Of a stretch of DNA of 64,000 nucleotides, positions 26,709 through 34,600 are shown piece by piece (within the stretch, counting starts at the first letter, position 1; each line of letters begins with the position of its first letter). The notes beneath the pieces were generated by a model. It ran no database searches, was not told where the DNA came from, and saw only the letters and a program-made list of their open reading frames with translations. Where the stretch lies: NCBI RefSeq assembly GCF_020176715.1, contig NZ_JAIVMF010000008.1, positions 1-64,000 on the forward strand. Direction: 5' to 3'. The position numbers were made by a program, and so were the translations under genes. Origin of the DNA: Stappia stellulata (GTDB lineage Bacteria; Pseudomonadota; Alphaproteobacteria; Rhizobiales; Stappiaceae).

Positions 26709-27221
26709 TCACCCGCCGCAGACCTCCCGCGCAATCGGGTCGTCGACGAGCTTTTCCCAGGCGGCTTCGGGGATCTCTGTCGGGTCGACCGTTTCGCTTG
26801 GCAGCAGGTCGATGCGGCGGCCTGTCTCGCAGTCGTAGATCTGGCGCAATTCGCGCGGTGGCTGGTAGCGGGCGAAGAGGTAGAGCGAGGCCTTGCGGTA
26901 GCGCGGGGCGTTCTCGTTGGTCTCGATGCTCGGCCGGTCGAGCGCGACCATGCGGTTGATGCGCGGTTTCACCAGCGTCCAGGGCTGCAGCAGGTTCGAG
27001 GTCTCGTAGGTCTCGATCACCTCCAGTCCGCCCGGCAGGCCGCGCGCGATGCGCGCGGACCAGTCGTAGTCCGTCCAGATTGTGTAGACGAGCATGGCAA
27101 TCCCGGCGGCGGCGGGGGCGAGCCAGCGCGGCAATCGCCCGCCGGCGAGGTGGTTCACCAGCATCATGGAGCCGGCGACGGCAATGCCGAGGACGATGGT
27201 GCTGATCAGCGAGAAAAACAT
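26709..27221 (-). CDS. Hypothetical protein with two N-terminal membrane helices
   Basis: 170-aa protein, function unknown. Two hydrophobic helices (about 3-25 and 32-48) precede a soluble domain of about 115 residues containing a single late Cys pair region (IYDCETG and EVCGG at the end). No catalytic motif was recognised. It lies about 100 bases from the stop of the cNMP/CBS gene on the same strand. ATG 27221 opens the hydrophobic segment. Confidence 0.65.
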   Translation of the reverse strand: MFFSLISTIVLGIAVAGSMMLVNHLAGGRLPRWLAPAAAGIAMLVYTIWTDYDWSARIARGLPGGLEVIETYETSNLLQPWTLVKPRINRMVALDRPSIETNENAPRYRKASLYLFARYQPPRELRQIYDCETGRRIDLLPSETVDPTEIPEAAWEKLVDDPIAREVCGG

Positions 27222-27320
27222 GAGGCTGCGTCTTTCGGTCTGAAATGGGGGCGCGGGTCAGGGATGGGGCCTGCGTGCCTTGGTGTCAAATGGCGGGCGG
27301 CCTTCGGACGGGCTGTTGTC

Positions 27321-29168
27321 TCACAGCGCGCGGCCGTGGCCGATGGCCGACTGAAGCGTCTTGATCACGCCGAAGGCGTCCTTGAGATGGTTGCGCTCCA
27401 GCGCCGAGAGGGTCGCCGGGGCCATGAAGTTGTCGGGTTTTTGCCCCTCGCGCACCTGTCTGGCCTGATGGGCGAGGCGGATGTTGGAGATCAGGTCGTA
27501 GGCATCGATCAGATCGCCGCCGCCCGACGCGCTCAGCGTTCCGGCCTCGCGCGCGGCGATCAGCCGTTCGCGCGTGTTGACCGGCTCCAGTCCGCCTTCC
27601 AGCGCGTAAAGACGCGCAAGGTCGACGATGGGAACGACGCCGCTGTGCTTGAGGTCGAGCGTGTCCTTGTGCTCGCCCGAGCGGATCAGGGCGAAACCGC
27701 GGAACAGGCCGAGCGGCGGCGTGTGTTTCAGCGAATTGGCGGTCATATGGGCGCGAAAGATCGAGTTGCGGCGCGCGAGATCCAGCGTGCGGCGCTGCAT
27801 GCCGGAATACAGCGCGGCGTCGCCGTCGATCGGGCGCAGGTCGAACATCACGCTGGCGAGCATCTGTGCCATCGGGTCGGGGGTTGCGATCCAGCCCTCG
27901 AAATAGCTCTTCCAGACCTTCGCCGGTTGCCGCCAGCGCGGATTGGTCGCCATCATGTCGCCGGGACAATAGACGTAGCCGCAGGCGTGCAACCCGTCGG
28001 AGACGTAGCGGGCAAACTCGGCGAACCATTTGCCGTGGCGCGCCTCGTCGTAGGCGTCGTCGAGGATCAGGCAATTGTCCTGGTCCGATACGCCGGTCTG
28101 TTCGCGCCGGCCTTGCGACCCACAAGCGAGCCACAGCCACGGCACGGGCGCGGGGCCGAGCTCGGCCTGCGCGAGTTCGATCAGCCGCCGGGTCAGCGCA
28201 TCGGTGATGCTGCTGATCATGTGGCCGATGCGATAGGCCTCGACGCCGAGACCGACGAGCTGGGCGAGAAGCTGGGGCACCTGCGCCACCGTCGCGGCGA
28301 GTGCGTCGAGCGTGTCGTGGCGGGCGATGTCGGAGATCAGCGAGACGGCGGAGAGCGACTGGTGGCGCACCAGATTGGTACGGGTGACGATGCCGACCGC
28401 GCGGCCGTCCTCGCAGACCGGCAGATGGCCGATCCCCTTGCCGCTCATCAGCATCAACGCGTCGAGCATCAGCGCGCCGGGGGCAAGGGCGGCGGGATCC
28501 GGCGTCATTACCTGCGACAGCGGCACGTCGGGATCGCGCCCCTCCGCCAGAACGCGCGCGGTCAGGTCGCCGGTGGTGACGATGCCCGACAGCACCGCGT
28601 TCTCGCCGACGAGCACGCAGGAGATGTTCCTGTCCGCCATCGCGCGGGCGGCCTCGCGCGCGCTCGTTGTCTCGGCGAGCATCAGCGGATCGGCGGTCAT
28701 GATGTCGCGCAGCTCGGCGGAGACGAGGGCGGCACCCGCGCCGTTTCCGGCCGGGGCTGGCTTGCGTCTCGGGGTGTCGCGGAGCCGGTCGAAGAAGGCG
28801 TCGAAGCGCGGATGACGCGCCAGCAGGTCGCGAAAGACGGCCTCGGGGACCGCGATCAGCCGCGCGCCCGTGTCGCTGGCCGCGCGCAGGCTGGCGGTGC
28901 CGTCGCGCAGCAGCGTCTTGGCGCCGAGGATCTCGCCGCCGGCGGCGCGCGCCACGAGATCGCCTTGCGGCGAAAGCAGGTCGACCTCGCCGCTTTCCAC
29001 CACATGGATGCGGGTGAGCCTGTCGCCGATGGCAAAAAGGGTGCCGCCGGGGGCAAGCGTTTCCGGCTCTGCGGTCTCCGCAAGGGTCGCGAGATCCGGC
29101 GCCGGCAGCAGATCGAAGGGGTGGTGTCGGGAGAAAAAGGCGGTCAGGGAGGCTGTGTCGAGGGTCAT
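27321..29168 (-). CDS. cNMP-binding / CBS / DUF294 nucleotidyltransferase-like protein
   Basis: 615-aa cytosolic multidomain protein: a cyclic-nucleotide-binding-type domain (about 15-125), two CBS domains (about 150-265, starting at IMTADPLML and VMTPDPAAL), a DUF294 putative nucleotidyltransferase (about 300-440, with ACGSQGRREQ followed by SDQDNCLIL giving the GSxxR and DxD residues), and a C-terminal substrate-binding domain. This architecture resembles GlnD-like sensors and commonly accompanies acetate/solute symporters, so control of the adjacent ActP system is a reasonable inference. The phosphate-binding Arg of a canonical cAMP site is not obvious. It lies just downstream of actP past a terminator. 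Confidence 0.85.
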   Translation of the reverse strand: MTLDTASLTAFFSRHHPFDLLPAPDLATLAETAEPETLAPGGTLFAIGDRLTRIHVVESGEVDLLSPQGDLVARAAGGEILGAKTLLRDGTASLRAASDTGARLIAVPEAVFRDLLARHPRFDAFFDRLRDTPRRKPAPAGNGAGAALVSAELRDIMTADPLMLAETTSAREAARAMADRNISCVLVGENAVLSGIVTTGDLTARVLAEGRDPDVPLSQVMTPDPAALAPGALMLDALMLMSGKGIGHLPVCEDGRAVGIVTRTNLVRHQSLSAVSLISDIARHDTLDALAATVAQVPQLLAQLVGLGVEAYRIGHMISSITDALTRRLIELAQAELGPAPVPWLWLACGSQGRREQTGVSDQDNCLILDDAYDEARHGKWFAEFARYVSDGLHACGYVYCPGDMMATNPRWRQPAKVWKSYFEGWIATPDPMAQMLASVMFDLRPIDGDAALYSGMQRRTLDLARRNSIFRAHMTANSLKHTPPLGLFRGFALIRSGEHKDTLDLKHSGVVPIVDLARLYALEGGLEPVNTRERLIAAREAGTLSASGGGDLIDAYDLISNIRLAHQARQVREGQKPDNFMAPATLSALERNHLKDAFGVIKTLQSAIGHGRAL

Positions 29169-29215
29169 GGCTCACCTTATCCGCAGGATCGCACTCGGGC
29201 GATTGGCGAAAACAC

Positions 29216-29239
29216 GACCCCCGCCCGTGGGCGGGGGTC
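29216..29239 (-). terminator. Strong hairpin terminator after actP
   Basis: An 11-bp perfect stem, GACCCCCGCCC (29216-29226) with GGGCGGGGGTC (29229-29239), is followed on the minus strand by GTGTTTTC. It lies between the actP stop and the start of the cNMP/CBS gene, so that gene is read by leakage or its own promoter. Confidence 0.8.
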
Positions 29240-29262
29240 GATCTTGTCGCAGTGCGCTGCCG

Positions 29263-31038
29263 TCAGTGGTCGACGGCGGCACCGGCGCCGCGCGGGATAC
29301 GCACGGATTCCACCAGGTCCTGGATCTCCTGCGGCGGCTCCGCCGTCTGCATCGACACCAGATAGGCGACCGCGAAGTTGAAGATCGCGCCGATGGTGCC
29401 GAAGGAGGCCGGGGAGATGCCGAAGAGCCAGGCGTCCGGCGTGTTCGGCAGCAGGTTGGTGCCGGGGATGAAGAACATGCCCAGATAGGTGAACACGTAG
29501 CCGACCGTGAGGATCAGGCCCGTCAGCATGCCGAAGATGGCACCTGTCGAGTTCACCCGCTTGGAGAAGATGCCCATCATCAGCGCCGGGAAGATCGACG
29601 CCGCGGCAAGACCGAAGGCAAGCGCCACCGTCTGGGCGGCGAAGCCCGGAGGATTGAGGCCGAGCCAGGTGGCGACGATGATCGCGCCGGTCATCGCGAG
29701 GCGGGCGGCAAGCAGCTCGCCCTTTTCCGAGATACCCGGGTTGAACACCGACTTGATCAGGTCGTGCGAGATCGCCGAGGAAATGGCGAGCAGCAGGCCG
29801 GCAGCGGTCGACAGCGCGGCGGCGAGACCGCCGGCGGCGACGAGTGCGATCACCCAGCCGGGAAGCTGTGCGATTTCCGGATTGGCCAGCACGAGGATGT
29901 CGCGGTTGACGTTCAGTTCGTTGCCATTCCAGCCGAACTCCTGCGCCTTGGCGGCAAAATCGGCGTTCTTGTCGTTGTAGAACTGGATGCGGCCGTCGCC
30001 GTTCTTGTCCTCGAAGGAGAGGAGCCCGGTCAACTCCCAGTTCTTGAACCACTGGGGGCGATTTTCATAGGCGAGGTTGCCTTCCGGCGACCCGACTTCG
30101 CCCGTCTGGATCGTGTCCATGATGTTGAGGCGGGCCATGGCGCCGACGGCCGGAGCGGTCAGATAGAGCAGGGCGATGAAGACCAGCGCCCAGCCGGCGG
30201 ACCAGCGCGCGTCGGCGACCTTCGGCACGGTGAAGAAGCGGATGATGACATGCGGAAGACCCGCGGTGCCGATCATCAGCGACATGGTGAAGAGCACCAT
30301 GTTCAGCGTGTTGGAATGGTGGCCGGTGTAGCTGGCGAAGCCGAGATCGGTGACGATCTGGTCGAGCTTGGCCAAAAGCGGCTGGCCGCTTGCCGTGTGC
30401 TCGGAGAACAGGCCGAGCGAGGGGATCGCATTGCCGGTCAGCGCCAGCGAAATGAAGATCGCCGGGATCGTATAGGCGGTGATCAGAACGACATATTGCG
30501 CGACCTGGGTGTAGGTGATGCCCTTCATGCCGCCCAGCACCGCGTAGAAGAACACGACCGTCGAGCCGATCAGAAGACCGGTGGTCACATCCACCTCGAG
30601 GAAGCGGGCGAAGGTCACGCCGACGCCGGTCATCTGGCCGATGACATAGGTGATCGAGGCGACGATCAGGCAGATCACCGCGACGATGCGGGCGGTCTGC
30701 GAGTAGAAGCGGTCGCCGATGAACTCCGGCACCGTGTATTTGCCGAACTTGCGCAGATAGGGAGCAAGCAGCATGGCGAGCAGCACGTAGCCGCCGGTCC
30801 AGCCCATCAGGAAGGTCGAGTTGTCATAGCCGGTGAAGGCGATCAGGCCGGCCATGGAGATGAAGGACGCCGCCGACATCCAGTCGGCTGCCGTGGCCAT
30901 GCCGTTCATGACCGGCGGAACGCCGCGGCCGGCCGCGTAGAACTCGCCGGTCGACCCGGCGCGTGCCCAGATGGCGATACCGAAGTAGAGCGCAAAGGAC
31001 AGCCCCACGACGATGTAATTGAGTGTTGTTTGATCCAT
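29263..31038 (-). CDS. actP: Sodium:solute symporter, ActP-type acetate permease
   Basis: 591-aa integral membrane protein of the SSS family, expected to import acetate and other short-chain monocarboxylates with a cation. About 13 helices are visible. Signatures include YAAGRGVPPVMNGMATAADWMSA (SSS motif 1), YAVLGGMKGITYTQV, and AALSTAAGLLLAISSA with the conserved Ser of the sodium site. A hydrophilic insert at about 310-380 is typical of the two-subunit VC_2705 subgroup. The small DUF4212 partner gene lies immediately upstream, supporting a paired transporter. Confidence 0.9.
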   Translation of the reverse strand: MDQTTLNYIVVGLSFALYFGIAIWARAGSTGEFYAAGRGVPPVMNGMATAADWMSAASFISMAGLIAFTGYDNSTFLMGWTGGYVLLAMLLAPYLRKFGKYTVPEFIGDRFYSQTARIVAVICLIVASITYVIGQMTGVGVTFARFLEVDVTTGLLIGSTVVFFYAVLGGMKGITYTQVAQYVVLITAYTIPAIFISLALTGNAIPSLGLFSEHTASGQPLLAKLDQIVTDLGFASYTGHHSNTLNMVLFTMSLMIGTAGLPHVIIRFFTVPKVADARWSAGWALVFIALLYLTAPAVGAMARLNIMDTIQTGEVGSPEGNLAYENRPQWFKNWELTGLLSFEDKNGDGRIQFYNDKNADFAAKAQEFGWNGNELNVNRDILVLANPEIAQLPGWVIALVAAGGLAAALSTAAGLLLAISSAISHDLIKSVFNPGISEKGELLAARLAMTGAIIVATWLGLNPPGFAAQTVALAFGLAAASIFPALMMGIFSKRVNSTGAIFGMLTGLILTVGYVFTYLGMFFIPGTNLLPNTPDAWLFGISPASFGTIGAIFNFAVAYLVSMQTAEPPQEIQDLVESVRIPRGAGAAVDH

Positions 31039-31056
31039 CGATCAGGCCTCCCGGGC

Positions 31057-31323
31057 TTATTCCTCGACGCCGAACTGGCGGTCGAGCTTGTTCATGCGCC
31101 AAGCGTAAAAGAAGATCAGAACCAGAAAGACCAGGATCGATCCCTGCTGGGCGAACCAGAAGCCCAGGTCGGTTCCGCCGACCTTGATGCCCGATAGCAG
31201 CGGGCGGAACAGGATGCCCATGCCGAAGGACGACAGGGCCCAGATGATCAGGCTGTTGCGGATCAGGGCGAGGTTGGCCTTCCAATAGGCCTTGCCCGCC
31301 TCCGTAGCGTTTTCGTTGCTCAT
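31057..31323 (-). CDS. DUF4212 small subunit of a sodium/solute symporter
   Basis: 88-aa membrane protein with two helices and the DUF4212 pattern YWKANLALIRNSLIIWAL, FGMGILFRP, LGFWFAQQGSI and FFYAWRMNKLDR. Members always sit directly upstream of an SSS symporter of the ActP subgroup, as here (18-base gap). ATG 31323 follows an excellent GGAGGAAA; the longer open frame to 31548 has no conserved sequence. Confidence 0.93.
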   Translation of the reverse strand: MSNENATEAGKAYWKANLALIRNSLIIWALSSFGMGILFRPLLSGIKVGGTDLGFWFAQQGSILVFLVLIFFYAWRMNKLDRQFGVEE

Positions 31324-31667
31324 GCGATTTCCTCCACAATTCTGTCGCGACCGCATCCGCGACCGGAGCGGGGAAAGACGGCCACGAGTGTCGCGCGGCC
31401 TGTGCCGCGCGGCATCGCCCGAGGGCTCGCCCGACGCGATGTCGGCCGTCCCGCGGTCCTCCCGGTCTGTCCGGCTTTCCCGTGTCGCCGATCTTGTCCG
31501 ATGCGTTCCGGCGCGGCGCAATCCGCCGCCCCGGCCAATGACGGCCACAGGTTATTCGTGCGCTGCCATCTTGGCCGGACCATACAACCAAGCGAAACGC
31601 AGGCGAACCGAGACATTCGGTTAATGCGGGTTACTGCGGAGGAGCCGGTCCTGGCGGAATGTGCCGA
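31324..31667. promoter_or_regulatory. Untranslated region upstream of the actP pair
   Basis: A 344-base gap between the MarR stop and the DUF4212 start, with no supported gene. It must carry the promoter of the DUF4212-actP operon. Its first 220 bases next to DUF4212 are GC-rich with many short CGCG inverted repeats, suggesting a structured leader. No specific operator could be identified. Confidence 0.4.
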
Positions 31668-32105
31668 TCAGGGCGCGCGGTCGATCAACTGCGTGAGCGC
31701 GGCTTTCAGGATGTCCGCGTTCTCCGGCCCCAGCGCGTCGAGCAGGCGCGTCTGGTGGTCCATCGCGCGGGCAATCAAGGAATCGACGCGCTGCTCGCCC
31801 GCAGGCGTCAGGCGGACCCAGACCCGGCGCCGGTCGTCCGTGTCGGCGTGGCGCTCGAGCAGCCCTTGCTCGACGAGCTTGTCGACGGTCTTGGAGATCG
31901 CCGGCTGGTTGGCGAGGCAACTGCGCGCCAGTTCTCCGACGGTCAGGCCCTGGTCGGTCCCCTTCAGCGACGCAAGAACCCGCCAGACGGCGATGGACAC
32001 GCCCTGCGCGCGCACCTGCTGGTGAAACTCCGCGCTGGCGACGCTGGAGGCGCGGGCCAGCAGGTAGAGCAGATAGCCATCGACGAAGCGCCCCGACCCG
32101 CTCAT
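31668..32105 (-). CDS. MarR-family transcriptional regulator
   Basis: 145-aa winged-helix regulator. The HTH lies around LTVGELARSCLANQPAISKTVDKLVEQGLL, followed by the wing with the family's D-x-R-D-R-R pattern (DTDDRRRVWVRLT). Helices at both ends form the dimer interface. The start codon overlaps the stop of the flavin reductase gene (ATGA, 32102-32105), so the two are co-translated. Divergent to the catabolic operon at 32755, it is the natural candidate for its ligand-responsive repressor (compare NicR or HpaR). Confidence 0.9.
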   Translation of the reverse strand: MSGSGRFVDGYLLYLLARASSVASAEFHQQVRAQGVSIAVWRVLASLKGTDQGLTVGELARSCLANQPAISKTVDKLVEQGLLERHADTDDRRRVWVRLTPAGEQRVDSLIARAMDHQTRLLDALGPENADILKAALTQLIDRAP

Positions 32106-32593
32106 GGCAGGGCCGGCGCGTAGCACGGCGTTGCATAGCGTCCGCCGTGGTAGAGAAGCGGCTCGCGGTCGCGGGCGTCGAAGGCTTCCACCTGTCCCAG
32201 AAAGACGATGTGGTCGCCGCCCGGGACCCGTGTCGCGTGGCTGCATTCAAAGACCGCGGTCACGCCGTCCAGGATCGGAACGCCGCCGAGGCCGGCGCGC
32301 CAGTCGACGCCTGCGAAGCGGTTCTCCACCGGCCGGGCGAAGCGGTCGGACAGGGCGCGCTGGTCGGAGGCGAGCACGTTGATCGCGTAGTGGGTCGCGC
32401 GTTCGAAGATCGCGAGATTGCGCGAGGTCCGCGCCAGGCTCCACAGCACCATCGGCGGATCGAGGGAAACGGAATTGAAGGAATTCGCCGTCAGCCCGAC
32501 CGGACGGCCGTCGCCGTCGAGCGTGGTGACGATGGTCACCCCGGTTGCGAAGCGGCCGAGCGCTGCCCGAAAATCTCGGTGGTGGGTCATCAT
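32102..32593 (-). CDS. Flavin reductase (HpaC/NtaB-type) family protein
   Basis: 163-aa FMN-binding split-barrel protein. The family opening is FRAALGRFATGVTIVTT, followed by GLTANSFNSVSLDPPMVLW (flavin-binding segment), YAINVLASDQ, and HIVFLGQVEAF near the end. Such proteins supply reduced FMN/FAD by diffusion to a partner monooxygenase. The flavoprotein at 34601 in the facing operon is the only plausible partner in the window. The ATG at 32593 (or 32590) is chosen; the open frame to 32668 would run through the AT-rich promoter region. Confidence 0.88.
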   Translation of the reverse strand: MMTHHRDFRAALGRFATGVTIVTTLDGDGRPVGLTANSFNSVSLDPPMVLWSLARTSRNLAIFERATHYAINVLASDQRALSDRFARPVENRFAGVDWRAGLGGVPILDGVTAVFECSHATRVPGGDHIVFLGQVEAFDARDREPLLYHGGRYATPCYAPALP

Positions 32594-32669
32594 GGCCTGG
32601 CCCCCTGTCTGGTCGCGGTTCCGTCTGATGGCGGGTGTCGGTTCAACTGTAAAAATATTCCTTTTCATA

Positions 32670-32683
32670 CAATAACGATATTG
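32670..32683. promoter_or_regulatory. Candidate MarR operator
   Basis: CAATAACGATATTG is an inverted repeat (CAATA, 4-base spacer, TATTG) in the AT-rich gap between the divergent flavin reductase and NicX-like genes. MarR proteins typically bind palindromes of about this size here. Additional related half-sites (ATATT, ATTGTATG) lie within 25 bases. Confidence 0.45.
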
Positions 32684-32754
32684 CTACGATCCTCCAAGTT
32701 CTTTTCGGTTCCTGCGCAAAAGCATGGCCAGGAACAACATTCGGGAGGGTGTGC

Positions 32755-33801
32755 ATGCTTGCCGATCGGATCGAGGGCAAATGGATCGTCGCCTTCGAGC
32801 GGGTGTTCGCTCTTTGCAGGGTGACGAAGGGCGAGACGGTCGCGCTCCTGTCGGAAACCCAGTCCCGCCCTCTCAACGTCCATATCGCGGAGCTTGCGCT
32901 GCAGCGCCTCGGGGCGACGGTGTTCCATATCGTGGTGCCGACGCCGCCGCAGGATGCGCCCGTGCCGGTGCGCTCCACCGGCGCCTCCGCTGCGCTCGGC
33001 GGCCAGGACGCCGCGGTCAAGGCACTTGCCGCGAGCGGGCTGGTGGTCGATCTCACCGTCGAGGGCCTTTTGCATGCGCCCGAACTCCCGCGCATCATCG
33101 CCGATGGCGCGCGGGTGCTGATGATTTCCAACGAGCATCCGGATGCCCTTGAACGGCTGTTGCCGCAGGAGCGCGACAAGGATCGGGTGCGCGACGCGGT
33201 CGCCCGTATCCGCGGCGCGTCGGCGATGACGGTAACCTCGAAAGCGGGAACCGATCTTTCCGTGGCGATGGAGGGCGCCTCCACCGTCGGGATCTGGGGC
33301 TGGTGCGACCGGCCCGGCAGCGTTGCCCACTGGCCGGCGGGCCTTGTCGTCAGTTTCCCGAAGGCCGGCAGCGTCAACGGCACGCTGGTCCTCGATGCGG
33401 GCGATGTAAACCTCACCTTCAAGCGCTATCTGGAAAGCCCGGTCCGGCTGACCATCGTCGATGACTATGTCACCGCGATCGACGGTCACGGAACGGATGT
33501 CGAGCTGACCCGGCGCTACCTGGCGGCCTGGGGCGAACGCGAGGCCTATGCGGTCAGCCACGTCGGCTTCGGCATGAACGAGGCGGCGCGCTACGAGGCG
33601 CTCGCCATGTACGACCAGCGCGAGACCAACGGCACGGAAGTCCGGGCCTATTCCGGCAACTTCCTGTTCTCCACCGGTGCCAACGAGTTCGCCGGGCGGT
33701 TCACCAAGGGACACTTCGACATTCCGGTGCGCGGCTGCACCATCTCGCTCGACGGCGAGGCGGTTGTCGTCGACGGCGAGCTGATCGAGGCGCTGCGGTG
33801 A
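32755..33801 (+). CDS. NicX-like 2,5-dihydroxypyridine 5,6-dioxygenase (M29-fold) family protein
   Basis: 348-aa protein of the aminopeptidase-T/M29 fold branch that contains NicX, the mononuclear-iron enzyme opening 2,5-dihydroxypyridine to N-formylmaleamate. The three iron ligands of Pseudomonas NicX (H265, H318, D320) have clear counterparts: H269 in SHVGFGMN and H320/D322 in KGHFDIP. Length also matches NicX (350 aa). ATG 32755 follows GGGAGG by 6 bases; an in-frame GTG at 32749 is too close. It is the first gene of a tight operon and is followed, with overlap, by a NicD-like hydrolase, which strongly supports ring-cleavage chemistry; the exact substrate is unproven. Confidence 0.82.
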   Translation: MLADRIEGKWIVAFERVFALCRVTKGETVALLSETQSRPLNVHIAELALQRLGATVFHIVVPTPPQDAPVPVRSTGASAALGGQDAAVKALAASGLVVDLTVEGLLHAPELPRIIADGARVLMISNEHPDALERLLPQERDKDRVRDAVARIRGASAMTVTSKAGTDLSVAMEGASTVGIWGWCDRPGSVAHWPAGLVVSFPKAGSVNGTLVLDAGDVNLTFKRYLESPVRLTIVDDYVTAIDGHGTDVELTRRYLAAWGEREAYAVSHVGFGMNEAARYEALAMYDQRETNGTEVRAYSGNFLFSTGANEFAGRFTKGHFDIPVRGCTISLDGEAVVVDGELIEALR

Positions 33802-34574
33802 GCGGCGGCGATCACCTGCGCGCGACGGGGGGCGCGCGCGCTGTCGTGTTCCTGCACGGGATCGGCGCGGGGGCGGAGATGTTCGCGCCGCAGATTGCCG
33901 CGCTCGGCCGCAGCTGCGACGTGATCGGCTGGAACCTGCCCGGTTACGGCGGCCACGACCTTGACGGCGAAATGACCTTCGAGGGGCTGAGCGCCGCGCT
34001 TCTCGCCTTCCTCGACCGGCTGCATCTCGCCCGGGTCGATCTGGTCGGCCATTCCATCGGCGGCATGTTGGCGCAGGCCTTCGTCGCCCGTCATCCCGAG
34101 CGCGTGCGCACGCTGGTGCTGTCGGCAACGACCGCCGCCTTCGGCAGCCGCGACGGCAGCTTCCAGAAGCAGTTCGTCGCCGAGCGGCTCGCGCCGCTCG
34201 ACGCCGGGCGCCGCATGCCTGAGCTCGCGGCGGAATTCGTGCCGGGTCTCGTCGGGTCGCGGGCAGTGCCGGAGGCCGCCGATCAGGCGCGCGCGGCAAT
34301 GTCCGGGGTGCCCGAGGCGACCTATCGCGCCGCGATCCGCTGTCTTGCCACCTTCGACGAGCGCGAGGCGCTTTCCAGAATCCCGGTGCCGGTTCTCCTG
34401 ATCGCCGGCGGCGAGGACCGCAATGCGCCCGCACCCACCATGCGGCGGATGGCGGAGAAGATCCCGGCCGCGCGTTTCGTCGAGCTTGCGGGCATCGGAC
34501 ATCTCGCGCCGCTGGAATGCCCGGACGAATTCACCGGAGAGATCCGCAGCTTCCTGAAAGACACGCCCAGATAA
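33798..34574 (+). CDS. Alpha/beta hydrolase, NicD-like (N-formylmaleamate deformylase type)
   Basis: 258-aa cytosolic alpha/beta hydrolase. The oxyanion HG motif is VVFLHGIGAG, the nucleophile elbow is GHSIGG (Ser at about residue 86), a catalytic Asp is probably in IAGGEDRNAP, and the His is in GIGHLAPLECP. In nicotinate catabolism NicD removes formate from the product of NicX, and here it directly follows the NicX homologue. The GTG start (33798) overlaps the upstream TGA (GTGA), showing tight coupling. Homology alone could equally indicate a lactonase or C-C hydrolase; context favours a deformylase. Confidence 0.8.
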   Translation: MSGGDHLRATGGARAVVFLHGIGAGAEMFAPQIAALGRSCDVIGWNLPGYGGHDLDGEMTFEGLSAALLAFLDRLHLARVDLVGHSIGGMLAQAFVARHPERVRTLVLSATTAAFGSRDGSFQKQFVAERLAPLDAGRRMPELAAEFVPGLVGSRAVPEAADQARAAMSGVPEATYRAAIRCLATFDEREALSRIPVPVLLIAGGEDRNAPAPTMRRMAEKIPAARFVELAGIGHLAPLECPDEFTGEIRSFLKDTPR

Positions 34575-34600
34575 GAAAACCGCCAGAGAGGACCCGCTTC

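Noticed and set aside
27286-29175. Second long minus-strand frame over the cNMP/CBS gene
   Set aside because: It is an out-of-frame shadow with Arg-rich composition; the frame at 27321-29168 carries the recognisable domains.
32755-34574. Assignment as the standard nicotinate degradation operon
   Set aside because: Only homologues of two enzymes of that pathway are present, and they are joined by a CoA ligase, an ACAD-fold protein and a TRAP transporter that the pathway does not use.
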